Below are positions 44,053 through 54,347 of a stretch of 64,000 bases of DNA, one piece after another. The translations under genes and the position numbers were made by a program. The DNA comes from Auricularia sp. M13 (Eukaryota; Basidiomycota; Agaricomycetes; Auriculariales; Auriculariaceae), in NCBI GenBank assembly GCA_037042915.1, contig CM073194.1:3410001-3474000 (forward strand), read 5' to 3'. Within the stretch, counting starts at the first letter, position 1; the number at the start of each line of letters is the position of its first letter. The notes below the pieces were generated by a model. That model had not been told where the DNA came from. It searched no databases and saw only the letters and a program-made list of their open reading frames with translations.

Positions 44053-45106
44053 ATGGCTACGCTGGCCAGGCGCATGAGCGGCCTCACCGTCAGGTCCCCA
44101 CCAGGCGCATGGATATTTACGCGCCCAATGTCATCCGCCAAGAGGGCATTCACACGGACTGAGACTGACGTCCCCTTGGACAATGTAGAATATCTTCGGA
44201 AAAGACAAGGGGCAGCCATAGACATGGGCTCTTCTCCGATCCCTGTCATCCGTTAGCGAAATTCCTGTTGTGCGGGAACATAATGCTGATTAATTTTCTG
44301 TACGCCAGCCATGTTCGTTCCAGGCACCTTCGCCCAGTTCGATGTGCCTGGCCTCGGGACTGGCTCGCGCCGCGCGCGGAAATGGCTTGGGTCGCTATTT
44401 CAAGACTATGCGACCTCCTTGCAGTCGTCCGTGTCTTCGGTTCTAACACTGGTCATGCTTCAAGCTCACGCGCTTGCCAGAGTATGGACAATGGTCAAAT
44501 ACCAGGGCTGGCCGCCCGGGCACCCCATACGCTCTGCATCCAAGCTGTTGAGCGTGTTCCGCTTCGGCTCGACACGAGAAAAGGCGTGGATTAGCCCCAT
44601 ACGCAAGGATGTTCTCGAGGTGTACAAAACACTCAACACCGCAATTGCTTCGTGCGTTTCATTGCTTGCCAATTACCCTCATTTTTGTTCAAGGCGTCCT
44701 CAGTCGTGATCAGCGAACAATACGGCAGTACGCGCGAGGGGACTTCTTGGATACTGCTCTCGCCCGCGCCCCGAGCACGAAGCACATCTGGACGCTCCAC
44801 AAGGAGGTGCGACCAGTGAAATGTGTCTCGTTTCGCGCGCACGCGATCCTCAAGGCGGAGGAGTGCAAGCACGGCACGAATGGGTTCCTAATACAGGCCA
44901 CCTTCCGCTTCGACACCATGCAGAGCCTCTCTCTGCCAGGCTCAAAAGAGCCTCCACAGCAGGAACGCGTGATTGAGTACCTTGTCTTGGAAAAACGCAA
45001 CTGGATAAAGCATTGGCCGTGGGCGGTTGTTCTGCAGGGCACGCCCGGGCGGTGGATCGGCGGCAAGGAATATGTCACCAAGGTGTACGAAGAGCTACTC
45101 AGCTAA
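44053..45106 (+). CDS. Mitochondrial Tim44/MBA1/mL45-like protein
   Basis: Three exons (44053-44251, 44309-44651, 44704-45106) give 314 residues. The N-terminus is Arg/Ser-rich without acids (MATLARRMSGLTVRS), fitting a mitochondrial presequence. The C-terminal half has the alpha-beta Tim44-like pattern: RDQRTIRQYARGDFLDTAL, then AHAILKAEECKHGTNGFLIQ, IQATFRFDTMQSL and ERVIEYLVLEKRNW. MBA1 in yeast and mL45 in animals tie the mitochondrial ribosome to the inner membrane for co-translational insertion. The assignment rests on this pattern and order. Confidence 0.75.
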
Positions 45107-45306
45107 TCGCGTGCTAGACATTCAGGGCGACTAATAATATATGCGTCTTGCAATGCTCAGAAAATGCGCAAACCACCGCCGACGCATCTAAAGGCAATAT
45201 TCCTTAAAGTGCATTTCTTCCACGAGCTAATATCTCGAACAGGCAACACGTGATACCGACTGCGACATAATTGCAATGCACTTCATGAAAATGGTCTCAA
45301 TTGGTT

Positions 45307-46399
45307 CTACGCGCTCCCCTTCGACGAGCACTGGTGCTTATGCATCGGCCACGCGGCACCTTGGTGTCCCCTCGAACAGAACCTAGCCGTCAAGCACTGA
45401 CCGCACGCGTTCTCCGGATTCGGCGCCCCGCAATGTCCACACCACGGTTCGCCAAGTCGTCGGTCGTACCGTTCCTTGACCCTCTTCGCAATCTCGTGCA
45501 ATACCGCCTCCTCCTCGGCAACCACGCCGACCCTCCTTCCCAGTAATTCCGGGTCCCAGACATCCTTCGCCAGCGCCCCAAGACGCCTCTCGTACTCCAA
45601 GCGCGGCTCCAAAGCGAATAACCCCCTCCCGCCGAACGGGCGGCCGGCGTCGCCAAATACCAGGGACGACAAGTCGAGGACGTAGGGCTGTGAGATGCCC
45701 GAAGGCCCGGGGCCGACGCGCGTGGGCAGCGAGACGACGCAGTGCTCAGCCTCGGCGGTCTCGCCGAACGCGAAGACCAGCGCGTCGTCCCCGCCGCTGC
45801 TGCGCGACGGGCGGACGATGCTGAGGACGAGGGCGCCGGGCTCGACGAGCGTGTAGCGCTCTCCCACGAGGTCGCCCGCCCGCGAGTAGACGGCCCCGCC
45901 CTGCGCCGTGCGGATGCGCAGGATCTGGTCGGGCGGGAACAGCCGCATGAGGTGGCCGAGCAGCGATACGGACGCCACGGAGGAGCCAACGGCGCGCGGC
46001 TGGTAGAAGAGAGAGAGTCTCGAGCTGGAGCGGCGAGAAGTACTGCAAACCCGACGGTGGCGGTTCTGCGAGCATCGTCTCCGGCAGGTCGCGCAGCGGC
46101 GCTGTCACGCCGCGCTCGGATTTGCCACTGGAAGACTCAGACTTGGTGAAGTAGAAGCCGTGCCGCTGCCCCGCGCGCGCGGCGTTGTGCCATTCCGGGA
46201 TGCCGGGCTGCACGCAGAGGAAGTCTGTCTCCTTGAGCGCGTAGTCGACCAGTTTCGCGTGGCGGTAGATTGGGTCCAACGTCCAGCGCTCGTAGGTGAG
46301 CAGTACCGCCAGGTCGTAGAGGTCGAGAATCTCGCGGGACTCTGCGTCGCGGTCGGTGAGCTTGATACGGACGCTCTTGCGGTCGGCTTCTCCTGACAT
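45307..46399 (-). pseudogene. MYND zinc-finger protein, copy 1 (frameshifted by a GA repeat)
   Basis: The start at 46399 gives MSGEADRKSVRIKL, then ILDLYDLAVLLTYERWTLDP, shared with copies 2 and 3. At 46008-46018 a run of GA dinucleotides shifts the frame. Copies 2 and 3 have LDTIFWQARA and LETIFWQARA; here LETL is followed by FYQPRAVGSS only if four bases are removed. The second frame continues to a C-terminal MYND finger (CGHCGAPNPENACGQC, then FCSRGHQGAAWPMHKHQC) and a stop at 45307. MYND fingers bind proline-rich peptides. As written, the product loses the finger. Confidence 0.75.
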
Positions 46400-46587
46400 T
46401 GCGCGAGGTGCACGTCACAGCAGTTGCAGAGGAGAAGGTCCGCGATAGGGACTCGAACGGATTGCGACTCGTCTCGGACTTCCGAGAACCGCGCGATCAC
46501 TGGCTGCACTCCGCGGGATTGAGTCCCGACGCTTATATCTGGTTTGCACCCTCCGATTTCCTTCCACACTCCTCGCACTCCCCAACA

Positions 46588-47688
46588 ATGGCGACACCGA
46601 ACAAGCTCAGCGCAGATAGCTCAATCAAGCGCCAGGACTTCCTCGACCTCTACGACCTTGCTCTCCTGCTCAATTACGAACGCTACACCAGAGAACCCCG
46701 CTTCCGTGGCGCAAAGCTCACAGAGGTCGTCCGCGGCCACGAGAACTTCGCCACAGTACCGCAGATGGTCCTCCAGCACACCAGCTGGTTCGTCCCGAAG
46801 CTACGCGACAAGCGACTTGGACTTTTGTTCGAAAGGCCTGACGGCGTTCCGAACGACGACTCGGAAGGCCAGCCCGACCTCCCATCCAACATGCTTCGCG
46901 TCCCCAGTCCACCTCATCTCGTGCCTTTGACCCCCAGCGCTCTCGATACCATATTCTGGCAGGCTCGCGCCCACGACTCCTGTTTTGCTACAATCTCGTT
47001 GCTGCAATATCTCTTCCTCCTCTACGCCGTGGATCAGCCTCTCCGCGTGCGCACAGACGCCGGGCTGGAGTTCATGTCGTCCACGGGCGTTGCAGATCAC
47101 CACTCGGCGGAATTCCGGCTGCACGAGCCGAAGTCGATGACCGTCCTGATTGTGCGTGACGGTGGGCACCAGTGGCAGCCGTATACGTCTGGCGACGAGG
47201 AGAGCATGCCGCACTGCGTTATGGTTTTCAAGCCTGTGGCTGACGGCTCCAACCTCGATACGTTCGATGGCGGAAAGCCTGCCCATGAAGGAGTCGTTCT
47301 GGACCTCGCATCCATGCAATTCGGAGACGCTGGCAGAGGCGCGAGCGGGAGATCGCTTTTCGTGCTCGAGCCCATGGGCGACTTCAAGGCCAGACTGCTC
47401 ACCGTCGCGTCAAGGATCGACGAGCCGAAGCTGGGCTATGCGTATTCAAAGGGTGAGCGGCCCGAGTTGCTATGGCTTAAGGACGTCGCTTGCAGAGTCA
47501 AGGAACGGTATGACCAACGCGCGACCAAGCATTGGTGCGGCCATTGCGGCGCTCCGGCGCCTCCCGGGGCTGGTCTCTCGTCGTGCACGTGCAAGACTGC
47601 GTGGTATTGCGACAGGGACCACCAGAAGCGCGCGTGGCCTTTCCACAAGCATTATTGTTCATCGAAGCAGGGCGATAGCTCGACTTGA
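46588..47688 (+). CDS. MYND zinc-finger protein, copy 2
   Basis: A single exon of 366 residues. The start MATPNKLSAD is taken as the first ATG after the 188-bp intergenic region shared with copy 1. The body has FLDLYDLALLLNYERYTREP, IFWQARAHDSCFATISLLQY, and GVVLDLASMQFGDAGRG. The finger is C-terminal: KHWCGHCGAPAPPG, CTCKTAWYCDRDHQKRAWPF, then HKHYC. The body family is not named by me; the finger is the standard eight-ligand MYND type for protein-protein contact. Intact. Confidence 0.85.
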   Translation: MATPNKLSADSSIKRQDFLDLYDLALLLNYERYTREPRFRGAKLTEVVRGHENFATVPQMVLQHTSWFVPKLRDKRLGLLFERPDGVPNDDSEGQPDLPSNMLRVPSPPHLVPLTPSALDTIFWQARAHDSCFATISLLQYLFLLYAVDQPLRVRTDAGLEFMSSTGVADHHSAEFRLHEPKSMTVLIVRDGGHQWQPYTSGDEESMPHCVMVFKPVADGSNLDTFDGGKPAHEGVVLDLASMQFGDAGRGASGRSLFVLEPMGDFKARLLTVASRIDEPKLGYAYSKGERPELLWLKDVACRVKERYDQRATKHWCGHCGAPAPPGAGLSSCTCKTAWYCDRDHQKRAWPFHKHYCSSKQGDSST

Positions 47689-48103
47689 GCGCAGGGGAGT
47701 TGACAAGTTGTACTAAATCTGCTATAGACATCGGCCTGAAATTACATGTCAGATATCATCAATCAGAATTGCAGCATTCTGTCTTGATCTTGCGCGCGCG
47801 CCACGATTCAAGCGCACCGTTTAGCCTTGCGGACGCTCAATATTCGATGCTCATGTGATTTTTTGATTCCGCGCCGCAAGTCACACGAATACGCAATGCG
47901 GCCAATTAGAGTTAAATGCAGTCTGAAAATATCTCTGGCATTTATAGCTCTGAACATGTCACCATCAGCACGACATAAAGGAAACATGATCATGAAGGTC
48001 CGGGACAATACGGTTTCAATGTCCGCCATAAACCTCCGAGAATCAAAGTTGAGACAAGACAAATATTTGTCCCTAGGTTCGTCCCGACTCTCACTCTTCA
48101 GCA
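47689..48103. other. Intergenic between MYND copies 2 and 3
   Basis: A 415-bp AT-richer spacer. It holds the 3-prime end of copy 2 and the promoter of copy 3. No repeat or RNA gene seen. Confidence 0.5.
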
Positions 48104-49204
48104 ATGTCGACTCCGGATAAACTCAGAATCCTAGATGACGACGGCACCATCAGACCGTACTACGTTTTGGATCTGCACGACCTCGCACTTCTGCTCAACT
48201 TCGAGCGCTACACGCGAGAACCGCGCTTCCGCCGCGCTATGCTCATAGATGTTGCCCGCGGAGAGCAGGATATGTCCATTTTCCCCGTCACACTGCCAGA
48301 ATGGCACGACCCGAAGCTGCGCGCCAAGCGGAACGGGTTTATGTTCAAAATCGAAGACGACGTTCCTTATGACGAGGATGAACCGGACTTGCCGTCCGAC
48401 ATGGTGCCCGTCAGCTACATCCCGCCGAGAATTCGGGCGCTGAAGCCCGCCGAGCTCGAAACGATCTTCTGGCAGGCCCGGGCTCATGATTCCTGCTTTG
48501 CCACGATCGCCCTGCTGCAGTACTTGTTCGCGCTCTACGACGAGGAGCAGCCCATCCGCGTGCGCACCGACGCCGGGACGGAGTTCATCACGCACATGTG
48601 TGCGCACCACACGGCGACGTTCACGCTGCGCGAGCCGAAGACGATGACCCTGTCCATCGTCTGCGTCGGCAACCCGATTCTGCGCGCAGACGGCAGCATC
48701 CAGGAGCTGCGGCACACGTCGTACATCTCGGGCAACGAGGAGAGCATGAAGCACTGCGCCATGGTCTTCCGTCCGCCCACCAGAGGCTCGGACTTTGCCA
48801 AGTTCACGCGCGGGAGTCCGCCCCGGGACGGCGTGGTGCTCGACCTCGCGTCCATGCAGTTCGGCGACGCCGGACGGGGCGGGGGCGCGCGGGGGAAGTC
48901 GCTCTTCGTCCTTGAGCCCATGGACAACTACGTGCAAAGGATGCTTAATGTCGCTGCGGACGTTGACGAGCCCATATTGGGCGGGCCGATGCTCGAGCGT
49001 CCGGAGTTGCTGTGGCTGAAAGGCGTCGCTCGCAGGGTCAAAGAACGATATGACCTTCGCGAGACTAAACACTGGTGTGGGCATTGTGGTGCCCCAGCTG
49101 AGCGCGCTTGCAGGTGCAAGACTGCCTGGTATTGCGATGAAGTTCACCAGAACGCGGCATGGTCATTCCATAAGCATTACTGCTCGGCTAGACAGAAGAA
49201 ATAG
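48104..49204 (+). CDS. MYND zinc-finger protein, copy 3
   Basis: A single exon of 366 residues, the same length as copy 2 and clearly its tandem duplicate: LHDLALLLNFERYTREPRFR, IFWQARAHDSCFATIALLQY, VVLDLASMQFGDAGRG, and the finger KHWCGHCGAPAERACRC, then TAWYCDEVHQNAAWSFHKHY. The main differences are indels in the middle, for example VGNPILRADGSIQELRH. Intact frame. The function is unknown beyond the protein-binding finger. Confidence 0.85.
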   Translation: MSTPDKLRILDDDGTIRPYYVLDLHDLALLLNFERYTREPRFRRAMLIDVARGEQDMSIFPVTLPEWHDPKLRAKRNGFMFKIEDDVPYDEDEPDLPSDMVPVSYIPPRIRALKPAELETIFWQARAHDSCFATIALLQYLFALYDEEQPIRVRTDAGTEFITHMCAHHTATFTLREPKTMTLSIVCVGNPILRADGSIQELRHTSYISGNEESMKHCAMVFRPPTRGSDFAKFTRGSPPRDGVVLDLASMQFGDAGRGGGARGKSLFVLEPMDNYVQRMLNVAADVDEPILGGPMLERPELLWLKGVARRVKERYDLRETKHWCGHCGAPAERACRCKTAWYCDEVHQNAAWSFHKHYCSARQKK

Positions 49205-49480
49205 GTTGCATTGTGTTTGTGTTTGTGTCGAGACGAAGCTTTGCGTGCTGTACAGTATCATTCACGAGATAATATCTGTAATCATACTTCAGATTCTGTA
49301 TCCTTGGATTCATTCGTTCTCGGCTATATTACGTACCGCCTTTGTTCATATGCATCGCATGCTGCTCGCTGAGATTTATCGTAAGTTACTGAGCGAGTGA
49401 TCAAGGCTCGGAGGCAACACTCGATTCGACTGCGGCAATTCGCGGCGTCGCTCACCGATTTTCTGCTTTCCGCGCACTCG

Positions 49481-51721
49481 ATGCTAGGCCGCACAGCGCG
49501 TATGGCGCGCGCGCGCGTGCCGGCCATGACAGGCCCTGCGCGCCGGCTGGCGTCTAATAAATCTGGCTCGGGCACGGACAATTTCGTCGTCCCGCCCGCG
49601 CCGTCCGCGCAATCGTCCGCCGGCAAACCGCCCTCGTCGCGCCGCCAGATTCCCTCCGTCGAGCTCGCCGCGCCAGCCCGCCGCGCTCCGCCGCCGCCTC
49701 CGCAGCAAGAAGAGCGCGTCGAGGCGTCGGAGCTGGAAGAGGCGCCGCCGCACGTGCAGCAGGCATTGTTCGAGCGCGCCGTTAACGACCTCACCGAGGC
49801 CGATTTGGCCAAGCTCAACCCGCTCGAGTACGCCGAGCTCACAGAGGACCGCGAGGCGCTGGAGTTTGGCACGGACAAGAGCACAACGGCTGGAGGATAC
49901 TACGACATATTGCGCGCGGACTCGACGTACGATGGTCTGGAGAAACTCTACTTCAACGAACCGCTCAGCCCGCAGTCGCCGCCGCGCTTGCACGGGAGCG
50001 AGGTCACTGGCTTTGAGAGCGGCTGGCTCAGCGCGGGCCAGGATCCCCAGTCTATACGCTGGCGCTCGCTCGAGCAATTCTACCACCCGAACGCGGTCCG
50101 GGAACGCGCTGCGCAGGCGGCGGTCGACCTGTGGTTACAAGAGCAGGAGGAGGCCGCGAACAACGAGAAGGCGGCCGGCGAGGTCGTCGACTGGATGGGC
50201 GGCACGGCCGACGGCGTACTGCGACGCGCCGAGGCGCTCGTCGACGAGACCCTGGAAGTGCAAGGAGTCACACGCGAGGACGTCTCCCCAAACGACCTCG
50301 ACGAGCTGCGCGACGCTGCCGTGCAGACCGCGATGGCGGAGCTGCGTGCCGTCGCGCCCGAGGGCGTCAACAAGGGCGTGCTGCTCGACTTGCGCGCCAA
50401 GTTCACGCTGCTGCACGAGCACATGGAGCTCGTCGCGCGCCACCGCCTCGATGCGATCCGCAAGCGCCACCTCGACCCGAGCGCGTCGCCGGTCAACTGG
50501 CGCGCCGTCGGCGCGCTCATGGGCCGCCGCGGGCGCGCGCTCGACCAGTGGGCCGAGTACATGGCCGGGCTGTCGGAGGCGATGATCGAGGAGAAGCGCG
50601 ACACGGTCGACGCGCTGCTCGACCTGCGCTCCGCCGAGCGCGCGCTGGCCGACCAGAAGGACGAGGCAACGCACCTCAAGCCCGACGAGCAGTTCGCCGC
50701 CGCCGTCAAGCAGGACACGGAGGACGGCGCGAGCAAGGTCAAGGGCGACCTCGCCGCGCTGCGCGCGCTGGAGAACCGGGAGCACGCCGCGACGAAGCCG
50801 TTCGAGTATCTCGGCGAGGACGTCCTCGCGCTGCTCTCGCCCGCGGAGCGGGCCGAGTACGAATCCGCGCGGGCGGCTTACGAGGCGTCGACGCCGCGCT
50901 GGAAACGCGCGCGGCGCGAGCGCGCACGCGAAAAGGACGACCTGCGGCGGCTCGAGGCGGAGGAGCTCGCGGCGTCGCAGCGCCTGTCCGACTTCGGCAG
51001 CCGCGGCAAAGACAAGCGCGGCGCGTCCGAGCAGTCCGCGGCGGACGCGGAGGCGGCGCGGCTACGGCGCTCCGAGTTCAAGCCGTCTGACTTCATCCCG
51101 TACTCGCGCGAGTACATCAACGGCCTGATGACCTTCCCTTTGCTCGCGCGGCGCACGACGCAGCAGACGGGCAAGGGCAAGATCAACAGCTCGTACGTGC
51201 TCGTCGTCGTCGGCAACGGCGCGGGCCTCGTCGGCGTCGGCGAGGGCAAGGACTACGACACGCCCGCGCGCGCGCGCGACAAGGCCATCGCCGACGCCGT
51301 GCGCAACATGGACGTCGTCGAGCGCTTCGAGGAGCGCACCATCTGGACCGAGGTGCAGAGCAAGATGGGCGCCACGCGCATCATCCTGCGCCCGCGCCCC
51401 GTCGGGTTCGGGCTCCATTGCAATCCGTACATTCATCAGGTGCGTCGTCTCTCTCTCTCGCGTGCTGACGCTCACGTCTCGCAGATCCTAAAAGCAGCCG
51501 GCATAAAAGACGTCTCCGCCAAAGTCTGGGGCTCGCGCAACCCGCTGAACGTAATCAAGACGGTGCAGCGGATGCTGCACGCGGGGCACGCGCCCGTGCG
51601 CTTCGGCAGCGGCACGATGGGCTCCGGTGGCCGGCGCACAGAGGCGTTCTCCGGCATCCGCGGGAAGGACTCCGTGGAGAGGGAGCGGGGGAGGAAGTTG
51701 GTGCCCGGGAGAGCTTGGTAG
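49481..51721 (+). CDS. MRPS5: Mitochondrial small-subunit ribosomal protein uS5m
   Basis: The start MLGRTARMARARVPAMTG is a good mitochondrial presequence; an earlier frame start is GTG and not used. The product is 731 residues after removing a 45-nt intron (51440-51484) that contains no stop. The S5 domain lies at about residues 540-690: FIPYSREYINGLMTFPLLAR, then VLVVVGNGAGLVGVGEGKD, NPYIHQ joined to ILKAAGIKDVSAKVWGSRNP. The 530-residue stretch before it, rich in Arg, Glu and Ala and probably helical, is much longer than in yeast Mrps5. uS5 sits at the mRNA entry and decoding region of the small subunit. Confidence 0.92.
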   Translation: MLGRTARMARARVPAMTGPARRLASNKSGSGTDNFVVPPAPSAQSSAGKPPSSRRQIPSVELAAPARRAPPPPPQQEERVEASELEEAPPHVQQALFERAVNDLTEADLAKLNPLEYAELTEDREALEFGTDKSTTAGGYYDILRADSTYDGLEKLYFNEPLSPQSPPRLHGSEVTGFESGWLSAGQDPQSIRWRSLEQFYHPNAVRERAAQAAVDLWLQEQEEAANNEKAAGEVVDWMGGTADGVLRRAEALVDETLEVQGVTREDVSPNDLDELRDAAVQTAMAELRAVAPEGVNKGVLLDLRAKFTLLHEHMELVARHRLDAIRKRHLDPSASPVNWRAVGALMGRRGRALDQWAEYMAGLSEAMIEEKRDTVDALLDLRSAERALADQKDEATHLKPDEQFAAAVKQDTEDGASKVKGDLAALRALENREHAATKPFEYLGEDVLALLSPAERAEYESARAAYEASTPRWKRARRERAREKDDLRRLEAEELAASQRLSDFGSRGKDKRGASEQSAADAEAARLRRSEFKPSDFIPYSREYINGLMTFPLLARRTTQQTGKGKINSSYVLVVVGNGAGLVGVGEGKDYDTPARARDKAIADAVRNMDVVERFEERTIWTEVQSKMGATRIILRPRPVGFGLHCNPYIHQVRRLSLSRADAHVSQILKAAGIKDVSAKVWGSRNPLNVIKTVQRMLHAGHAPVRFGSGTMGSGGRRTEAFSGIRGKDSVERERGRKLVPGRAW
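51440..51484 (+). other. Stopless 45-nt intron in uS5m
   Basis: It begins GTGCGTCG and ends TCGCAG. Its length is a multiple of three and it has no in-frame stop, so a retained intron would only add 15 residues. I call it an intron because removing it restores the conserved NPYIHQ-ILKAAGIKD junction. Confidence 0.8.
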
Positions 51722-52072
51722 TTCTTTGGAGCGTATATAAAATACAATTTCCGGATTTATTGCAGCGCGAGTTCCCCTTGCAGCGGGCGGTGGTTGTGCT
51801 GGAGGCCGACGCCGGACGGTGTTGTCCGTGTGTCGTTTATCCAATCTCTATTGCTTGAATTGCATGTATTTGCCACCTTGCTAGTATTATACAGCAGTAA
51901 GCTACTGAAAGAATGACCGTGACATCTTCCCTTCCCTCTCACGGTCGCTGCACATATTGTAGATGGCTGGCTCTCAGACTGTGTGGCGTCCTCATCAAAC
52001 GGCCCAGTGGCGCCGACATCGACTGGTTATCGTTTATTGACTCCCAACGGGAGTGCTACGAGCAGCGCCAAA

Positions 52073-52097
52073 CAGTCAGTCAGTCAGTCAGTCAGTC
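52073..52097. repeat. Tetranucleotide microsatellite (CAGT)6
   Basis: Six full CAGT units in a row at the 3-prime edge of the phosphotransferase-like pseudogene. Confidence 0.9.
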
Positions 52098-53026
52098 TGA
52101 GGACCACCAAGTTTAGAAGCCACGCCATGCAGTACATACCGACAGGTTTCGCGCCATACTGGACGAGCGCCCCCGAGGCAGCGAGCAGCTGCGACACCGC
52201 TGCATCCGAATCTTGCCATGGCCAGCCTGAGTCCTCGAAGACCTTCTGTGCGACGGCCCGAGAGAACCCGTCCCGCGGCTTCTTCAGCGCGACGGCGACG
52301 AACGGGTGCGGCATGAAGCACGTCGCGCGGAAGTCCAGCGCCACCACCACTTCGCAGCCATCGTCCGTCGTCCGTTTGCGGGTTGAAGTCGGACGGGCAG
52401 AGGAAGCGTTTGTCATTGTGCGCGGATAATGGTACTGTAGATGTGTCGCCGCGGACATGGTCGATGTGCAGGAACTTCAGAATCTAAGTACTCGACAAAA
52501 CTTATACGTACTCAGTTATGCCGCGGCACCATGGCCCTGAGACGCACATTGCGAATATGCGCATAAAAGTCCTCATCCGATCTATACTCAGCATTGGGCA
52601 CCCACTCGGGGAAGAACGAATGCACGATCGAGCGCGCGCCGCCGCCCACATGTCCGAGCGTAGGAGCTTCGAGGCGTATGAGCGCGCGGACGGCCTGCGC
52701 GACGAGCTCGACATCGCAGTCGGTGCCATCGCGATGTAGCCGATGGCGGTGCCGTAGTAGTCCGCCGTGAATGCGTGGAAGACGCGCGGGGCTTGGACGT
52801 TTGGGATGTGTGCGTCGCGGAGCGCTTTGGCGGTCCAGTCTTGCGTGCGGGCCTCGTCGATGGTCACGTTGGGGCCGTAATTGATCCAGGCGATAATGGA
52901 CGACGTGGATGGGTCGACGAGGGTCGTTCCGCGGGCGTCGAAGCCGGCTTTCAAGCAGTGTGCCACGATATCGTCCTCGGAGGGCAGACTCGGGTTGTGT
53001 AGGAAACCATACGGTGAAGGTGCCAT
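52084..53026 (-). pseudogene. Aminoglycoside-phosphotransferase-like (APH/choline-kinase fold) protein, broken
   Basis: From ATG 53026: IIAWINYGPNVTIDEARTQD (nucleotide-side Lys position), PRVFHAFTADYYG and GYIAM. The next conserved part, DGTDCDVELVAQAVRALIRL, is in another frame, so several bases are missing between CGATGG-type repeats near 52735. After an intron comes ILKFLHIDHVRGD and FLCPSDFNPQ. The catalytic-loop remainder VVALDFRATCFMP is again in another frame (break near 52355). The tail is LLAASGALVQYGAKPVG. APH-fold proteins in fungi are small-molecule kinases of mostly unknown substrate. Two breaks make this copy inactive as written. Confidence 0.7.
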
Positions 53027-53361
53027 AGCAGAGTAACTGGAACGAGCATTACCGTGAATGAGACGTGACAAATGAATACGAAGAATGCGACGTACTTCAG
53101 AGACAGGTGGTCAACGGTGGCAGCGTCTCCACGCGGACAGCCAGCCGCCACAAGTTGAAAACTTGCAAGTCGAAATGTTCTCAAATCACGCGATATCAAG
53201 TGCACAGCGAGGAAGAAAATGTATATGCAAGATGAAAAGAAAAGACGAGACACCAGAACTACAGAGTACCAGTACAAGTATGACCCGGACCAAGCGACAG
53301 CATCAGCGCGAGCACGAGCGGACGAACTACTTCGCCGCCAAGGCAGCGAGCGCAGGCGAAT

Positions 53362-53941
53362 CTACTTCGCGGCCGAGGACGAGAATTTGGTGACGGACTT
53401 GGTGCCTTCCGAGATGGCGTGCTTGGAGAGCTCGCCGGGCAGGATGAGGCGGACGGAGGTCTGGATCTCGCGGGACGAGATGGTGGACTTCTTGGAGTAG
53501 GACGCGAGCTTGGAGGCCTCGGTCGCGATGCGCTCGAAGATGTCGTTCACGAACGAGTTGAGGATGGCCATCGCCTTGTTCGAGATACCCGTGTCGGGGT
53601 GGACCTGCTTCAGGACTGCCACGGGGCGTCAGCGAAAGTCAGAGTGCGTGGACCAGGAATAATGGCGCACCCTTGTAGATGTAGGAGGAGTAAGTCTCCT
53701 TGCGCGACTTCTTGCGCTTCTTCTTCTCGCCGTCGGCGCCCGAGGGCGCGGACGTCTTCTTGGAGGCGGTCTTCTTGGCCGCCTTGGGCTTGTCGGCCGT
53801 CGACTTGGCCGGCGCCTTGCCTGCTGTCGACGCGGGCTTCTTGGAGGCGGGCGGGTTCGAGGCGGCTTCGGACTTGGCTGCACGTCGCGTCAGTCAGCGA
53901 GCTCGGCCAGCGCAGACAGCGCGCAAAGGCGTACGAGGCAT
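53362..53941 (-). CDS. HTB1: Histone H2B
   Basis: Exons 53941-53935, 53877-53671 and 53615-53362 give 155 residues, slightly long for H2B because of an Ala/Lys/Pro-rich tail. The 7-nt first exon splices to give MPPKSEAAS. The histone fold reads [40 protein letters not shown], and [19 protein letters not shown]. The C-terminal helix has the Lys (GTKSVTKF) that is the usual Rad6/Bre1 ubiquitin site. H2B pairs with H2A in the nucleosome. Confidence 0.97.
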
Positions 53942-54347
53942 GGCGAGTTGTCGAGTTGGGGTGGGTGAGCGAGGGCAAGAAGCCGGCTTGAGGTGGTGGT
54001 GGTGGTGAGTGGGGGAGTGACGAAGGACAGCGACGCGCTGCCCACCCGGCCTTTATACGCTCGCGGGGCCAGTCGGCATCTCCCGCGCCGGCGCTCACGT
54101 GTGGTTGTCAACGGCGTCCAAACACGTCAAACAACGCCTCGGCTCGCGCCGGGCGTGCCACTCCGCCCGGCTGCCGCCGGCCCCGCGACCCTATATAACC
54201 CGGCTCCTCTGCTGCCGCCGTTTGCCCCGTCACTCCCCCACTCGACACACACACACACACAGCCGGTCTCGACTTTCCTCGTCGACGCGCCCACCGCCAC
54301 TCTACAACCCACCTCAACCCACCAACAACCCCAACACTACTCTTAAC
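53942..54347. promoter_or_regulatory. Shared H2B/H2A promoter with two TATA boxes
   Basis: 406 bp separate the divergent H2B and H2A start codons. The H2B side has TATAAA on the minus strand (54057-54052), about 110 bp before its ATG. The H2A side has TATATAA at 54192-54198, 150 bp before its ATG. Joint control of the pair is typical of replication-dependent fungal histone genes. Confidence 0.8.

Noticed and set aside
46430-46475. tRNA gene on the minus strand (GTTCGAGTCCC)
   Set aside because: The T-stem does not pair and no anticodon arm or acceptor stem is found; the sequence lies in the leader between MYND copies 1 and 2.
50131-51090. 319-codon plus-strand frame rich in Arg, Gly and Ala
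   Set aside because: An out-of-frame shadow of the GC-rich uS5m extension.
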